Below, piece after piece: positions 26,323-34,813 of a DNA stretch of 64,000 bases (positions are counted from its first letter, which is position 1; each line of letters begins with the position of its first letter). This DNA comes from Sphingopyxis sp. HIX. Lineage in GTDB: Bacteria > Pseudomonadota > Alphaproteobacteria > Sphingomonadales > Sphingomonadaceae. The position numbers and the translations under genes are program-made. The DNA is taken from assembly GCF_001468285.1 (NCBI RefSeq), contig NZ_LNSB01000003.1, forward strand, positions 1-64,000, written 5' to 3'. The notes beneath the pieces are model-generated. The model ran no database searches. It saw only the letters and a list, made by a program, of their open reading frames with translations, and had not been told where the DNA came from.

Positions 26323-26354
26323 AGTTATATAACTAAGTCTAACACGTTAGACAA
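26323..26354 (-). promoter_or_regulatory. TonB-receptor promoter with palindrome site C and a second inverted repeat
   Basis: On the - strand a -35 TTGTCT (26354-26349) and -10 TATATA (26331-26326) are 17 bases apart. The perfect palindrome AGTTATATAACT (26323-26334) covers the -10. A second inverted repeat, GTCTAAC-AC-GTTAGAC (26337-26352), covers the spacer and -35. Two regulators, or a dimer of dimers, could bind here. Confidence 0.65.
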
Positions 26355-26396
26355 GTGGATTGCGGCAAAATGTCACAATACGCTACGGAAACGGTG

Positions 26397-27416
26397 TCAA
26401 ACCTTGTTTTCGGGCAACATTGCTGCGAGCGCCGGAACGTCGGCGAGCGCGCGCAGCACGTCGTTGAGGTGGGTACAGCCGATCGTGCCGACGAGCGTAT
26501 CGAGCACCGCCTGGCGGAAGGTCCCGACGTCCTGCCCGACCATGCGCGCCGCCTTCATCGAGGCGCCGGGGCATTCGCGGAAGGGCAGGATCAAGGGCAG
26601 CGCTTGGAGCGCGAGCAGGGTGCCGTTCGCCTCGTCGATCTCGGCATAGACGCGATATTCGTGGATCGCGGTGCGACTGCCCTCCGGGTTGGGCCCGCTG
26701 TCCTGAAACCCCGCGTCGACCTTGAGCACGCCCTCCGCGCGCCAGAGGTCGATGCGGCGCGACCGTCGTGCCATCGGGCGGCCCTCCTGTACCGGCAGCT
26801 CGTGCCAGCCGATCGGGTCGTCGGGGTTGACGAGCGGGCCGACGATGGTGGCCGACTGGTCGCTATGATCGACGCTGCCGTCTTCGCCGAGCGAGCTGCC
26901 GCCCTCGGTGAAGCCGGTGCAGATATTGACCATGCGGCCCTTGTTGCCGGCGGTCGACTGGGTGCGACTGGCGCGCATGCGGTCGTGCCAGTCGGGGGTC
27001 CAGCGCGACCAGATCCACCCCGCGACGAGGCTGGCGCCCGCGAAATCGTCGAGCAGCTGGAACAAGGGCGATCCGCGCAGGTCGCCGAGCGTCGCCGCCA
27101 GCGCCTGACGGCTCGCGCCCCCTGCCCGCACCCCGACCATCTCCTGCGCGCGCGCATGATGCGGCGCGACGTCGATCTCCATGATCTCGCGGATCGGCGA
27201 GGTGCGGATGCGGAACTCGCCGCTCGCGAGCGCGACGGGCATTCCCTCGAACGGCGTGAGCAGGTCGCGCACGCGCCCCGACATGATCCACGGCTGCCCG
27301 AAGCCGTCGGGCCAGTCGGAATCGATCGAACTGGTGCGGCGGATCGATCCCGGACGGCGGAGCGGCGCGGGCCCCGCCGACTGGCGCGCGAAGGGGAATT
27401 GCTGGGGTGCGTTCAA
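26397..27416 (-). CDS. DUF2889-like protein of unknown function
   Basis: 339 residues, no signal peptide or membrane segment. Visible blocks are RRPGSIRRTSSIDSDWPDGF (about 20-39), GRVRDLLTPF, and a conserved C-terminal FRECPGASMKAARMVG (about 277) with a closing helix-rich part. This pattern fits the DUF2889 family, which often sits in sphingomonad and actinobacterial catabolic clusters; the family name is from memory and moderately sure. It is the last gene of the operon from 32884, 10 bases after an SDR. No reaction can be proposed. Confidence 0.65.
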   Translation of the reverse strand: MNAPQQFPFARQSAGPAPLRRPGSIRRTSSIDSDWPDGFGQPWIMSGRVRDLLTPFEGMPVALASGEFRIRTSPIREIMEIDVAPHHARAQEMVGVRAGGASRQALAATLGDLRGSPLFQLLDDFAGASLVAGWIWSRWTPDWHDRMRASRTQSTAGNKGRMVNICTGFTEGGSSLGEDGSVDHSDQSATIVGPLVNPDDPIGWHELPVQEGRPMARRSRRIDLWRAEGVLKVDAGFQDSGPNPEGSRTAIHEYRVYAEIDEANGTLLALQALPLILPFRECPGASMKAARMVGQDVGTFRQAVLDTLVGTIGCTHLNDVLRALADVPALAAMLPENKV

Positions 27417-27426
27417 ATCGTCTGTC

Positions 27427-28221
27427 CTATTTGGGAGGCATGCGGATCGCGCCGTCGAGGCGCAGCGCCTGGCCGTTGAAATAGCCGTTGCGCGCGAGTT
27501 CGAGCACGAGGCTGCCGAACTCGTGCGGATGGCCGAGGCGTTTGGGGAAGGGCACGGAGGCGGCGAGGCCTTCGAAGATCGCAGGCGCCTTGTCCTTGAC
27601 GCTCAGCATCGGCGGGGTCGCGAAGATGCCGGGCATGATCGAATTGACGCGGATGCCGAGGTCCATCAGATCGCGCGCCATCGGCAGGACGAGGCCGTTC
27701 ACACCGGCCTTCAAGGAGCCGTAACCGACCTGTCCGATCTGCGCGTCCTGCGCCGCCGCCGACGCGGTCAGCACGATCGCACCGCGCTCGCCATCCTCGT
27801 TCAGCGGATCGGCGTTGGCCATGCCGAGCGCGGCGAGCGAGGCGAGACGGTAGCTCGCGATGAGGATGCCTTGCGCGGAGAAGGCATAATCTTCGGTCGA
27901 ATAGCGGACATAGCCACCGGTCGCCTTGTCGAAGCGCACGGTCTTGCTGTTCTTCGAGATTTGCGCGCAATGGACGAGGATCCGCTCCTGGCCGTGTGCG
28001 GCGCGGGCCGCTTCGTAGCCCGCGACGACGCTGTCCTCGCTGGTGATGTCGACCTTGCAGAAGGTCCCGCCGATCGCGTCGGCGACCGCCTTGCCGCCCT
28101 CTTCGTTGACGTCGAAGATCGCGACCTTGACCCCCTCGCCCGCCAGCGCCTCGGCGCTCGCGCGGCCGAGACCCGAGGCGCCGCCGGTGACCACTGCCGC
28201 AATGTCGTTACCCAGTTTCAT
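27427..28221 (-). CDS. SDR, HSD10-like 3-hydroxyacyl-CoA dehydrogenase
   Basis: 264 residues. The cofactor loop TGGASGLGRASAEAL (residues 12-26), the FDVNEEGG acidic residue favouring NAD, and active-site ASAAAQDAQIGQVGYGSLK follow the type II 3-hydroxyacyl-CoA dehydrogenase (HSD10) pattern, including the C-terminal FPKRLGHPHEFGSLV block. It would oxidise a 3-hydroxyacyl-CoA or a related secondary alcohol. It is the sixth gene of a seven-gene operon from 32884. One oddity is the loop VHCAQISKNSKTVRF, where classical SDRs have NNAG. Confidence 0.83.
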   Translation of the reverse strand: MKLGNDIAAVVTGGASGLGRASAEALAGEGVKVAIFDVNEEGGKAVADAIGGTFCKVDITSEDSVVAGYEAARAAHGQERILVHCAQISKNSKTVRFDKATGGYVRYSTEDYAFSAQGILIASYRLASLAALGMANADPLNEDGERGAIVLTASAAAQDAQIGQVGYGSLKAGVNGLVLPMARDLMDLGIRVNSIMPGIFATPPMLSVKDKAPAIFEGLAASVPFPKRLGHPHEFGSLVLELARNGYFNGQALRLDGAIRMPPK

Positions 28222-28245
28222 GTCTCTTCCTTCGATTGCTAATCG

Positions 28246-29040
28246 TTACTGCAGAACTTCGAGATTGCCACCATCGATCACGAGCACCTGCCCGGTGATG
28301 AAGCCCGCGCGGTCGGAGCAGAGGAAGGCGGCAGCGGCGGCCATATCCTCGGGCGTGCCCATGCGCGGGATCGGATAGGCGGCGGTGCGCTGGGCGACAT
28401 GCTCGTCGTAGGTCTGGCCCTGCGCCTCGGCGATCTTGGTGAACACCTCCTTGAACTGCGGCGTCGCGATGGCGCCGGTGCCGAGCGTGTTGACGGTGAT
28501 GCCCATCGGCCCGAGCTCGGCCGAGATCGTCTTCGACAGCGCGAGCGCGCCGACGCGGTAGGTGTTCTGCGCCGCGCGCGCGAGCTTCCGGTGCGGCGCC
28601 TTCACCGAATTGGTCCCGATGGTGAGGATGCGGCCCCAGCCTTGGTGCTGCATATGCGGGACGACCGCCTGCACCGCCCAGCGGAAGGCCATGACATTGT
28701 TGTTGTTCGCCGCCGCGAAGGTGTCGTCGTCGACCTCGAGAAAGCTGCCCTTGGGGCCGGAGTCGACGTTGAAGATCAGGATATCGGGCGGCGCGAAGGC
28801 GTCGGTCGCGGCCTGCACGGCCTTGGCGATGCCGTCCTTGCCGGTGCAGTCGGCGGAGATGCCGATGACTTGACCGCCCGCCGCCTGCACTTCGGCGACC
28901 GCGGCGTCGATCGTCGCCTGCGTGCGCGCGGCGATCACGGTCTTGCAACCTTCGCGCGCGAACTCGTGCGCGCAGCCGAGGCCGATGCCCTTGGAGCCGC
29001 CGAAGACGAGCGCGACCTTGCCGGAAATGCCGAGATCCAT
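28246..29040 (-). CDS. Atypical SDR lacking the YxxxK catalytic motif
   Basis: 264 residues with an intact cofactor site (FGGSKGIGLGCAHEF, residues 13-27) and a normal SDR C-terminus (GFITGQVLVIDGG). Where the catalytic Tyr-x-x-x-Lys should be, the segment reads ARAAQNTYRVGAL, leaving Asn and Arg (NxxR), and the NNAG motif is FNVDSG. A subgroup of FabG-like SDRs carries SNxxR at this point, so this may be a member with different chemistry rather than a dead gene. It sits in a five-SDR operon, 1 base from the next SDR upstream. Confidence 0.8.
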   Translation of the reverse strand: MDLGISGKVALVFGGSKGIGLGCAHEFAREGCKTVIAARTQATIDAAVAEVQAAGGQVIGISADCTGKDGIAKAVQAATDAFAPPDILIFNVDSGPKGSFLEVDDDTFAAANNNNVMAFRWAVQAVVPHMQHQGWGRILTIGTNSVKAPHRKLARAAQNTYRVGALALSKTISAELGPMGITVNTLGTGAIATPQFKEVFTKIAEAQGQTYDEHVAQRTAAYPIPRMGTPEDMAAAAAFLCSDRAGFITGQVLVIDGGNLEVLQ

Positions 29041-29041
29041 C

Positions 29042-29860
29042 TTACGGTGCCTTTCCCTGCTGGAGCTTCAAGCGTTCCTGGAGGATATCGTTGCGGCCCG
29101 GCGAGGCCGCAACGGTCGAGCCGCCGTCCATCTTGATCGTGGTGCCGGTGATATAGTCCGAGCGCGCCGAGGCGAGGAACAGCGCGGCGTGCGCGATGTC
29201 GGCGGGCGTGCCCGCGCGGCCGACCGGAACGGTCGCGCCATAAGCGGCGAGGCCTTCGTCGCCGAGCACGGCCTTCGCGCGGTCGCTGGCGACGAGGCCG
29301 GGGTTGATCGCGTTGACCGTGATCCTGTCGCCGACGACGTCGCCCGCCGCGGCGCGGATGAAGGCGTCGAGCGCCGCCTTGGCCATGCCATAGGCGGTCA
29401 TGTTGGGCACGACGTTGAAGGTGCCGTTGATCGATCCGATCGCGATGAAGCGGCCGCCATCGCGCGCTTGCGCGAGGTGCGGGCGCGCGGCGTCGAGCAG
29501 CCACCAGGCCGCCTTGGCGATGCTCGCGAAGCCCGCTTCGAGCCGGTCGTCATCGACATGGCCGAGCCCGCCGTGCGGGATGTCGGCGGCAGCGTGGACG
29601 ACGATATCGACCCCGCCGAAGGCCTGCACCGTCGCCGCGACGAGGGCGCGGCAGTCGGCGTGCTTGGCGATGTCGGCGGCGAAACATTCGGCGATGCCGC
29701 CGGTCTTTTCGATCCCCGCCTTCACATCCTCGGCATAGGACAGGGCGCGCGCGCCGAGCATGACCTCGGCCCCCGCCGCGGCAAAGGCTTCGGCGATGCC
29801 GCGCCCGACGCCCTTGCCGCCGCCGGTGACGATCACCGATTTTCCGGCGAAGCTTTCCAT
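29042..29860 (-). CDS. SDR-family oxidoreductase
   Basis: 272 residues from ATG 29860, which shares its A with the stop of the upstream ligase (TGATG). Classical motifs are TGGGKGVGRGIAEAF (residues 12-26), VVHAAADIPHGG in place of NNAG, serine in AIGSINGTF, and YGMAK. The C-terminus is longer than usual by about 20 residues (SPGRNDILQERLKLQQGK). It is co-transcribed with four other SDRs and an acyl-CoA ligase. Likely an alcohol or hydroxyacyl-CoA dehydrogenase. Confidence 0.84.
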   Translation of the reverse strand: MESFAGKSVIVTGGGKGVGRGIAEAFAAAGAEVMLGARALSYAEDVKAGIEKTGGIAECFAADIAKHADCRALVAATVQAFGGVDIVVHAAADIPHGGLGHVDDDRLEAGFASIAKAAWWLLDAARPHLAQARDGGRFIAIGSINGTFNVVPNMTAYGMAKAALDAFIRAAAGDVVGDRITVNAINPGLVASDRAKAVLGDEGLAAYGATVPVGRAGTPADIAHAALFLASARSDYITGTTIKMDGGSTVAASPGRNDILQERLKLQQGKAP

Positions 29861-31359
29861 CAGCTCTCTCCTGCAAATAGCGCGCGCAACCCCGGCGCCG
29901 AGGGTTTCATCGACGGGGTGCGCGGGAAGTCGGGGACGAAACGGATATGGACCGGGACCTGATAGGCGATCAGCCGGTCCCTGAGCCACGCCTTGAGGTC
30001 GTCGGCTTCGGGCGCAGGCGCGCCCTCCTTGAGGATGATCGCCGCGGCGGGGACGGCGCCGAGGCGGGCGTCGGGGACGCCGACGACGGCGGATTCGCGG
30101 ACCGCCGGATGGTCGTTCAGCGCGGTCACGACGTCGTCGGGATGGATCTTGAAGCCACCACGGATGATCGCGTTGTCGGCGCGGCCCCTGATGAAGAGGA
30201 AGCGGTCGGCGTCGAGCACCGCGCGGTCGGTGGTGCGCAACCATTGCATGGCATTGCCGAGCTGCTTGCCCTTGATCTCGAGCAGGCCCTCTTCGCCGTG
30301 CGGCAGGATGGCGCCGCTCTCGGCCTCGACGATGCGTGCCTCGATATCGGCGTGCACGCGGCCGACCGCGCCGCGCTTCGCGGTCCAGAGTGTGCGAAAA
30401 TCGTCGATGGTCCAGCCGGCGATCGCACCGGCAAATTCGGTCGCCCCATAATTGCTGCAGATCGGGATGCCATATTTGGCCATGAAGGCGTCGACGAGGT
30501 CGGGCGCGAGCGGCGCGGTGCCGGTGATCAGCGATTTGAGGCTGGCGAGGTCGGCGGGGTCGACGTCGGCGTCGAGCAGCATGCGTACCGCGGAGGGCAC
30601 CGCGGAGGCGACCGCGGGGCGGTTGCGGCGCACCGCCGACACCCAGGCATCAACACTGAATTTTTCGAGCAAGGCTATCCGCCGCCCCGCCGCAAGCGCA
30701 CCGATGCAGCCATAGATGCCGCCGATATGGGTGAGCGGATTGACCACCATCGTGCAGCCCGAGTTGAGCCGCGGCGGATCGTCGAAGCTGCGCCCGCGCT
30801 CATATCTGGTGAAGCCGCGAAAGCTGGCGTCGAAGGCGTCGCGGCTCAAGGGCACGCGCTTGGGCGTGCCGGTGGTGCCGCTAGTAAGCATCTCGATCGC
30901 GACCCCCGGCGAGGTCTGGATTTGCGTGCGCACCTTGCCCTGCACGACGCGCACGCCGCCCAGAAGCGGGTCGATCTCGATCACTGCCGAGCCGGCACGC
31001 GCGAGCGCTTCGGCGAGGCCGGCGCGCGCGAGGTCGGTGGCGTCGGCGACGATCGCGGGCAGGCCCAGCGTCTCGACGTCGGCGAAGAGCTTGGCCTCGG
31101 GGAGGATCGGGTTGAGCGTGACGAGGCAGCGGTCGGTCGAGAGCACCGCGACGATGGCGGCGACATGACCGGGGCGGTTGCGCAGCATCACGCCGACGCG
31201 CGCGTCCTCGGGCAGACCCATCGTATCGAGCGCGTCCTCAATCGCGCGGACGGTGTCGGCGATCTGGCGCCAGCTATAGTCGATGCCACCGAAATCGATC
31301 TGCGTCCGATCGGGATCGAGCGCCATGATCGCGCGCAATTTTTCGGTCATCAGCGCCAT
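29860..31359 (-). CDS. AMP-forming acyl-CoA ligase
   Basis: 499 residues. The adenylation P-loop is LTSGTTGTPKRVPLS (near residue 156). Later come YGATEFAGAI, GRADNAIIRGGFKIHPDD, and the catalytic lysine region FPRTPSMK near the C-terminus. The start at 31359 overlaps the upstream SDR stop (TGATG); ATG 31347 is an alternative. It would activate a carboxylic acid with ATP, giving the operon its CoA ester. It differs from the ligase at 41828 in a shorter, divergent tail. Confidence 0.88.
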   Translation of the reverse strand: MALMTEKLRAIMALDPDRTQIDFGGIDYSWRQIADTVRAIEDALDTMGLPEDARVGVMLRNRPGHVAAIVAVLSTDRCLVTLNPILPEAKLFADVETLGLPAIVADATDLARAGLAEALARAGSAVIEIDPLLGGVRVVQGKVRTQIQTSPGVAIEMLTSGTTGTPKRVPLSRDAFDASFRGFTRYERGRSFDDPPRLNSGCTMVVNPLTHIGGIYGCIGALAAGRRIALLEKFSVDAWVSAVRRNRPAVASAVPSAVRMLLDADVDPADLASLKSLITGTAPLAPDLVDAFMAKYGIPICSNYGATEFAGAIAGWTIDDFRTLWTAKRGAVGRVHADIEARIVEAESGAILPHGEEGLLEIKGKQLGNAMQWLRTTDRAVLDADRFLFIRGRADNAIIRGGFKIHPDDVVTALNDHPAVRESAVVGVPDARLGAVPAAAIILKEGAPAPEADDLKAWLRDRLIAYQVPVHIRFVPDFPRTPSMKPSAPGLRALFAGES

Positions 31360-32123
31360 CAGAGCGCAAGGCCTCCGCTCGCTTCGATGATCTGGCCGGT
31401 GACCCAGCGCGCATCGTTGCCGAGCAGCATCATCACCGCGCCGGCGATATCCTCGGGCTCGCCGAGGCGGCCCATCGGGGTGTGTTTCGCGGTCGCCTCG
31501 TCCCAGCCGGGCTGTTCGCGCAGCGCCGCGATGAATTCGGTCGCGACCGCGCCAGGGGCGATGCAGTTGCAGGTGATGCGGCGCTTCGCCACTGCGAGCG
31601 CGGTGGAGAAGGTCAGGCTCTGGATCGCGCGCTTGGTCATCGCATAGCTCGCGGCGAAGGGCTGGCCGACCTTGCCCGACATCGAGCCGATATTGACGAT
31701 GCGGCCGCCGTCGCGGAGGCGCGGCAGCGCGGCCTGCGTGACGAAATGGGGGCCTTTGACGTTGACGGCGAAAAGCTCGTCGAACAGCGCCTCGCCCGCG
31801 CCCTTCAATGTGCCGTCGCGCCCGCCGCGGCCGACCCCCGCGTTGTTGATAAGGATATCGAGATTGGGCGCGCCACCGAAAGCCGCATCGCACGCCGCGA
31901 ATAGCGCTTCGATGCCCGCGAGCGACGAGACGTCGGCCTGCACCGCGAAGCCCTTGCCGCCCGCAGCCACGATCTCGGCGACCAATGCCTCGGCAGCATC
32001 CTTGCTGCCGGCATAGTTGATCGCGACATGCGCGCCCGCGTGCCCCAGCCGCCGCACGATCGCCGCACCGATACCGCGCGAGCCGCCGGTCACTAGCGCG
32101 GTCTTTCCGCTAAGGTCGCTCAC
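31359..32123 (-). CDS. SDR-family oxidoreductase (tandem copy 2)
   Basis: 254 residues from a GTG at 32123 that overlaps the upstream SDR stop (GTGA). It has TGGSRGIGAAIVRRL (10-24), NNAGVGRGG, and YAMTK. It is very close to the next gene upstream: the opening LSGKTALVTG and the closing segment ending in VTGQIIEASGGLAL differ at few places, so the two are a tandem duplication that has begun to diverge. FabG-like; probably oxidises or reduces a 3-hydroxy/3-ketoacyl-CoA. Confidence 0.85.
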   Translation of the reverse strand: MSDLSGKTALVTGGSRGIGAAIVRRLGHAGAHVAINYAGSKDAAEALVAEIVAAGGKGFAVQADVSSLAGIEALFAACDAAFGGAPNLDILINNAGVGRGGRDGTLKGAGEALFDELFAVNVKGPHFVTQAALPRLRDGGRIVNIGSMSGKVGQPFAASYAMTKRAIQSLTFSTALAVAKRRITCNCIAPGAVATEFIAALREQPGWDEATAKHTPMGRLGEPEDIAGAVMMLLGNDARWVTGQIIEASGGLAL

Positions 32124-32884
32124 AGGAACAGCCCTCCGCTCGCTTCGACGATCTGGCCGGTGACCCAATGCGCCTCGTCGCGGCAGAGCATCATCACCGC
32201 GCCCGCGATATCCTCGGGCACGCCAAGGCGCTTCATCGGGGTGAGCTTTGAGGTCGCCTCGGCCCAGCCGGGCTTTTCGGAGAGCGTCTTGTTGAATTCG
32301 GTATCGACCGCGCCGGGAGCAACGAGGTTGCAGGTGATGCCGCGCGGGCCGACGACGACCGCGGTCGACATCGTCAGGCTCTGCAACGCGCGCTTGGTCG
32401 CGGCATAGGCGGCGAAGGGCGGCAGCGCCGAGCGCCCGCCGAGCGAGCCGATGTTGACGATGCGCCCGCCGTCGCGGAGGCGGTCGAGGCAGAGCTGGGT
32501 GATGAAATGCGGCGCCTTTTGATTCACCGCGATCATCCGGTCGAACAGCGCCTCGTCGCACTTCTTGAGGCTGCCCGTGTCGCCCTCGCCGCCGACCCCG
32601 GCATTGTTGACGAGGATGTCGAGATTGGGGGTGCCGCCAAAGGCCGTGTCACAGACCGCGAGCATGGATTCGATACCCGCCATGGTGCCGACGTCGGCCT
32701 GGACCGCAAAGGCCTGCCCGCCGTTTGCAACGATCTCGGCGACGAGCGCGTCGGCGGCATCCTTGCTTCCCGCATAGTTCACCGCGACATGCGCCCCGGC
32801 CCCGCCGAGTCGGCGCGCGATCGCGGCGCCGATGCCGCGCGATGCGCCGGTGACGAGCGCGGTCTTGCCGCTGAGCTCCGCCAT
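32120..32884 (-). CDS. SDR-family oxidoreductase (tandem copy 1)
   Basis: 254 residues. It has TGASRGIGAAIARRL (10-24), NNAGVGGEG, and YAATK with an upstream Ser-rich strand (NIGSLGGRSAL). It is the first gene of the seven-gene operon SDR-SDR-ligase-SDR-SDR-SDR-DUF2889 and diverges from an enoyl-CoA hydratase operon; the regulon palindrome lies between. Ribosome site GGGGAGAGAG. FabG-like; substrate unknown. Confidence 0.86.
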   Translation of the reverse strand: MAELSGKTALVTGASRGIGAAIARRLGGAGAHVAVNYAGSKDAADALVAEIVANGGQAFAVQADVGTMAGIESMLAVCDTAFGGTPNLDILVNNAGVGGEGDTGSLKKCDEALFDRMIAVNQKAPHFITQLCLDRLRDGGRIVNIGSLGGRSALPPFAAYAATKRALQSLTMSTAVVVGPRGITCNLVAPGAVDTEFNKTLSEKPGWAEATSKLTPMKRLGVPEDIAGAVMMLCRDEAHWVTGQIVEASGGLFL

Positions 32885-32920
32885 TTTCTCTCTCCCCTAG
32901 CGTTTCGACATAATTGACTT

Positions 32921-32932
32921 AGTTATACAAGT
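32921..32932. promoter_or_regulatory. Shared palindrome, site D
   Basis: AGTTATACAAGT on +, or ACTTGTATAACT followed by AAGTC on -, lies between the divergent SDR operon and the enoyl-CoA hydratase operon. It matches site B with one change and site C in the flanking AAGTC. On + a TTGACT (32915-32920) just upstream could be a -35 box. One operator here could control both operons. Confidence 0.62.
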
Positions 32933-32968
32933 CGTGCAAGCCCTGCCGAAAAGAAAATGGGAGTGGAG

Positions 32969-33748
32969 ATGGCCGAGCTGATCCTGAGCGAGCGCGAGGG
33001 CGCCTTGCGCATCCTGACATTGAACCGGCCCGACCGGCACAATGCGATGGACGACGAGATGTCCTCGCTGTTCCAGAAATTGCTGGGTGAGGCGCTGGAG
33101 GACAGCGAGACCAGCACGATCCTGATCCGCGCCAATGGCAAGAGCTTCTGTTCGGGGCGCGACACCGCTGTGCTCGGCCACCGCGCGCGCGACGAAAGCG
33201 ATTTCCACTTTATCCGGCGGCACCAGGAAGGGCGGCTGAAGATGCAGGAATCGACCAAGCCGATCATCGCGGCCCTGAAGGGCGGCGCGATCGGCGGCGG
33301 GTGCGAACTGGCGCTCGCCGCAGACATCAGGATTAGCGACACGACGCTGAAGCTGGCCTTGCCCGAGATCCTCTATGGCGTGCTGCCCGACACCGGCGGC
33401 ACGCAGATGCTGACCGCGCTGATCGGGCCGTCGCGGACCAAATATATGGTGATGTCGGGGCAGAAGATTGACGCCGCCACTGCGCTCGAATGGGGCGCGG
33501 TCGACTTCGTCGTCGCGCCCGAGGAGCTCGACGCGAAGGCGCTCGAGATCGCGCGCGACATCGCGGCGCGACCGCCGATCAACCTCGCGCTGGCAAAGGA
33601 GATGATCAATCTGATGCACGGCCCGACGATCCGCACCGGCACCCGCGCCGAGCTCTACGCGCAGAGCTACCTTTTCAAGACCGACGATTATCAGGAAGCC
33701 CGCGCCGCGATCCGCGAGAAGCGCGCGCCGAGCTACAAGGGGAAATAA
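32969..33748 (+). CDS. Enoyl-CoA hydratase (crotonase)
   Basis: 259 residues from ATG 32969, which has GGGAG five bases upstream; ATG 32957 lies inside that site. Both crotonase glutamates are present: GGGCELALAAD (about 113) and ALPEILYGVLPDTGG (about 133). The oxyanion loop is FCSGRDTA. It should therefore hydrate a 2-enoyl-CoA. It is the first gene of the operon hydratase / dienoyl-CoA-reductase-like SDR / second crotonase / two acyl-CoA dehydrogenases, opposite the SDR operon. Confidence 0.9.
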   Translation: MAELILSEREGALRILTLNRPDRHNAMDDEMSSLFQKLLGEALEDSETSTILIRANGKSFCSGRDTAVLGHRARDESDFHFIRRHQEGRLKMQESTKPIIAALKGGAIGGGCELALAADIRISDTTLKLALPEILYGVLPDTGGTQMLTALIGPSRTKYMVMSGQKIDAATALEWGAVDFVVAPEELDAKALEIARDIAARPPINLALAKEMINLMHGPTIRTGTRAELYAQSYLFKTDDYQEARAAIREKRAPSYKGK

Positions 33749-33765
33749 GATGGTCGAGACGCAAA

Positions 33766-33897
33766 TCCTCCCCGCTCGCGGGGAGGTGGCAGCCGAGGAG
33801 CGGCTGACGGAGGGGGATGGCGTCCTTGCGCTACGTCGCGGACGCACGCGAGCCCCCTCCACCGCTTCGCGGTCCCCCTCCCCGCAAGCGGGGAGGA
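33766..33897. repeat. GC-rich hairpin repeat element, type B
   Basis: CCTCCCCGC hairpins at both ends (33767-33786 and 33878-33896) enclose a core with GGCTGACGGAGGGGG and CCCCCTCCACCGCTTCGCGG. This core differs from type A and resembles the element at 62814-62967. The right-hand arm supplies the GGAGG ribosome site of the SDR gene at 33902. Confidence 0.76.
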
Positions 33898-33901
33898 TTT
33901 G

Positions 33902-34813
33902 ATGGGCCTCCCTCCCCCTCCCCCCGTCGGTGCCAAGGCGTTGCCCGACGGCACCTATGCCGGACAGGTCGTCGCGGTGACCGGCGGCGGCACGGGGCTC
34001 GGCAAGGGCATGGCGGTCGAGTTCGCGCGATTGGGCGCTAAGGTCGCGGTGCTGAGCCGCAAGCCCGACCATCTGGCGGCGGGCATCGCCGCGATCGAGG
34101 CGGTCGGCGCCGAGGTCATCGCGGTCGCCTGCGACGTGCGCGACCCCGATGCGATCGCGCGCGCCTTCGACGAGATCGAGGCGAAGCTGGGTCCGGTCGA
34201 TGTGCTGATCAACAATGCCGCGGGCAATTTCCCGGCACCTGCCGAGGAGATGACCCCGAACGGCTTTCGCACCGTCGTCGATATCGTGCTGAACGGGACG
34301 TATAATTGCAGCCGCGAGTTCGCGGTGCGGCGGCTGGCGGCGGGGCTGCCGGGCGCGATCCTCAACATCGGTGCGACGTACAGCTGGACCGGCGGTCCCG
34401 GCACCTCGCATTCGGCAGCCGCGAAGGCGGGGGTCACCAACCTGACCCAGAGCCTTGCGGTCGAATGGGCGCCCGACGGCATCCGGGTCAATTGCATCGC
34501 GCCGGGGCGCTTCCCGCACGACGATCTGCCGGCGCATATGACGCGCCACCGCGAGGGCGAGCGCGGCGACAATACGATCCCCGGGATGCGCGTCGGCGAG
34601 GTGCGCGAACTGGGCTGGGCGGCGACCTTCCTCTGCTCGCCCTATGCGACCTATATCAGCGGGCATACTTTGGTGGTCGACGCCGCCAACTGGCTGCGCC
34701 GGTCGCTGGTGATGCCCGAGTTCGTGCCGATCCGCGAGCAGTTCGGCAAGCGCGCGATGGAAAGCGGCAGCGCGCGCGAGGCGATCGCGAAGACGCGCGG
34801 GGACGGCGCATGA
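33902..34813 (+). CDS. SDR with 2,4-dienoyl-CoA reductase active site (copy 1)
   Basis: 303 residues. The cofactor loop is TGGGTGLGKGMAVEF (27-41). Instead of YxxxK it has Tyr160 in NIGATYSW, and Ser171 and Lys175 in TSHSAAAKAG. The Tyr-to-Lys spacing of 15 and the Ser-x-x-x-Lys pattern match mammalian 2,4-dienoyl-CoA reductase (Tyr199, Ser210, Lys214). It probably reduces a dienoyl-CoA arising from an unsaturated or ring-derived chain, or a related enoyl-CoA. A paralogue is at 45580. The ribosome site GGAGG comes from the repeat just upstream; the next gene overlaps by ATGA. Confidence 0.84.
   Translation: MGLPPPPPVGAKALPDGTYAGQVVAVTGGGTGLGKGMAVEFARLGAKVAVLSRKPDHLAAGIAAIEAVGAEVIAVACDVRDPDAIARAFDEIEAKLGPVDVLINNAAGNFPAPAEEMTPNGFRTVVDIVLNGTYNCSREFAVRRLAAGLPGAILNIGATYSWTGGPGTSHSAAAKAGVTNLTQSLAVEWAPDGIRVNCIAPGRFPHDDLPAHMTRHREGERGDNTIPGMRVGEVRELGWAATFLCSPYATYISGHTLVVDAANWLRRSLVMPEFVPIREQFGKRAMESGSAREAIAKTRGDGA

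Noticed and set aside
24061..26649. Very long open frame (862 codons) opposite the TonB receptor gene
   Set aside because: It is an antisense shadow in GC-rich DNA: low-complexity Arg/Asp/Val/Gly-rich translation, no family motif, no ribosome site, and the receptor on the other strand is certain.
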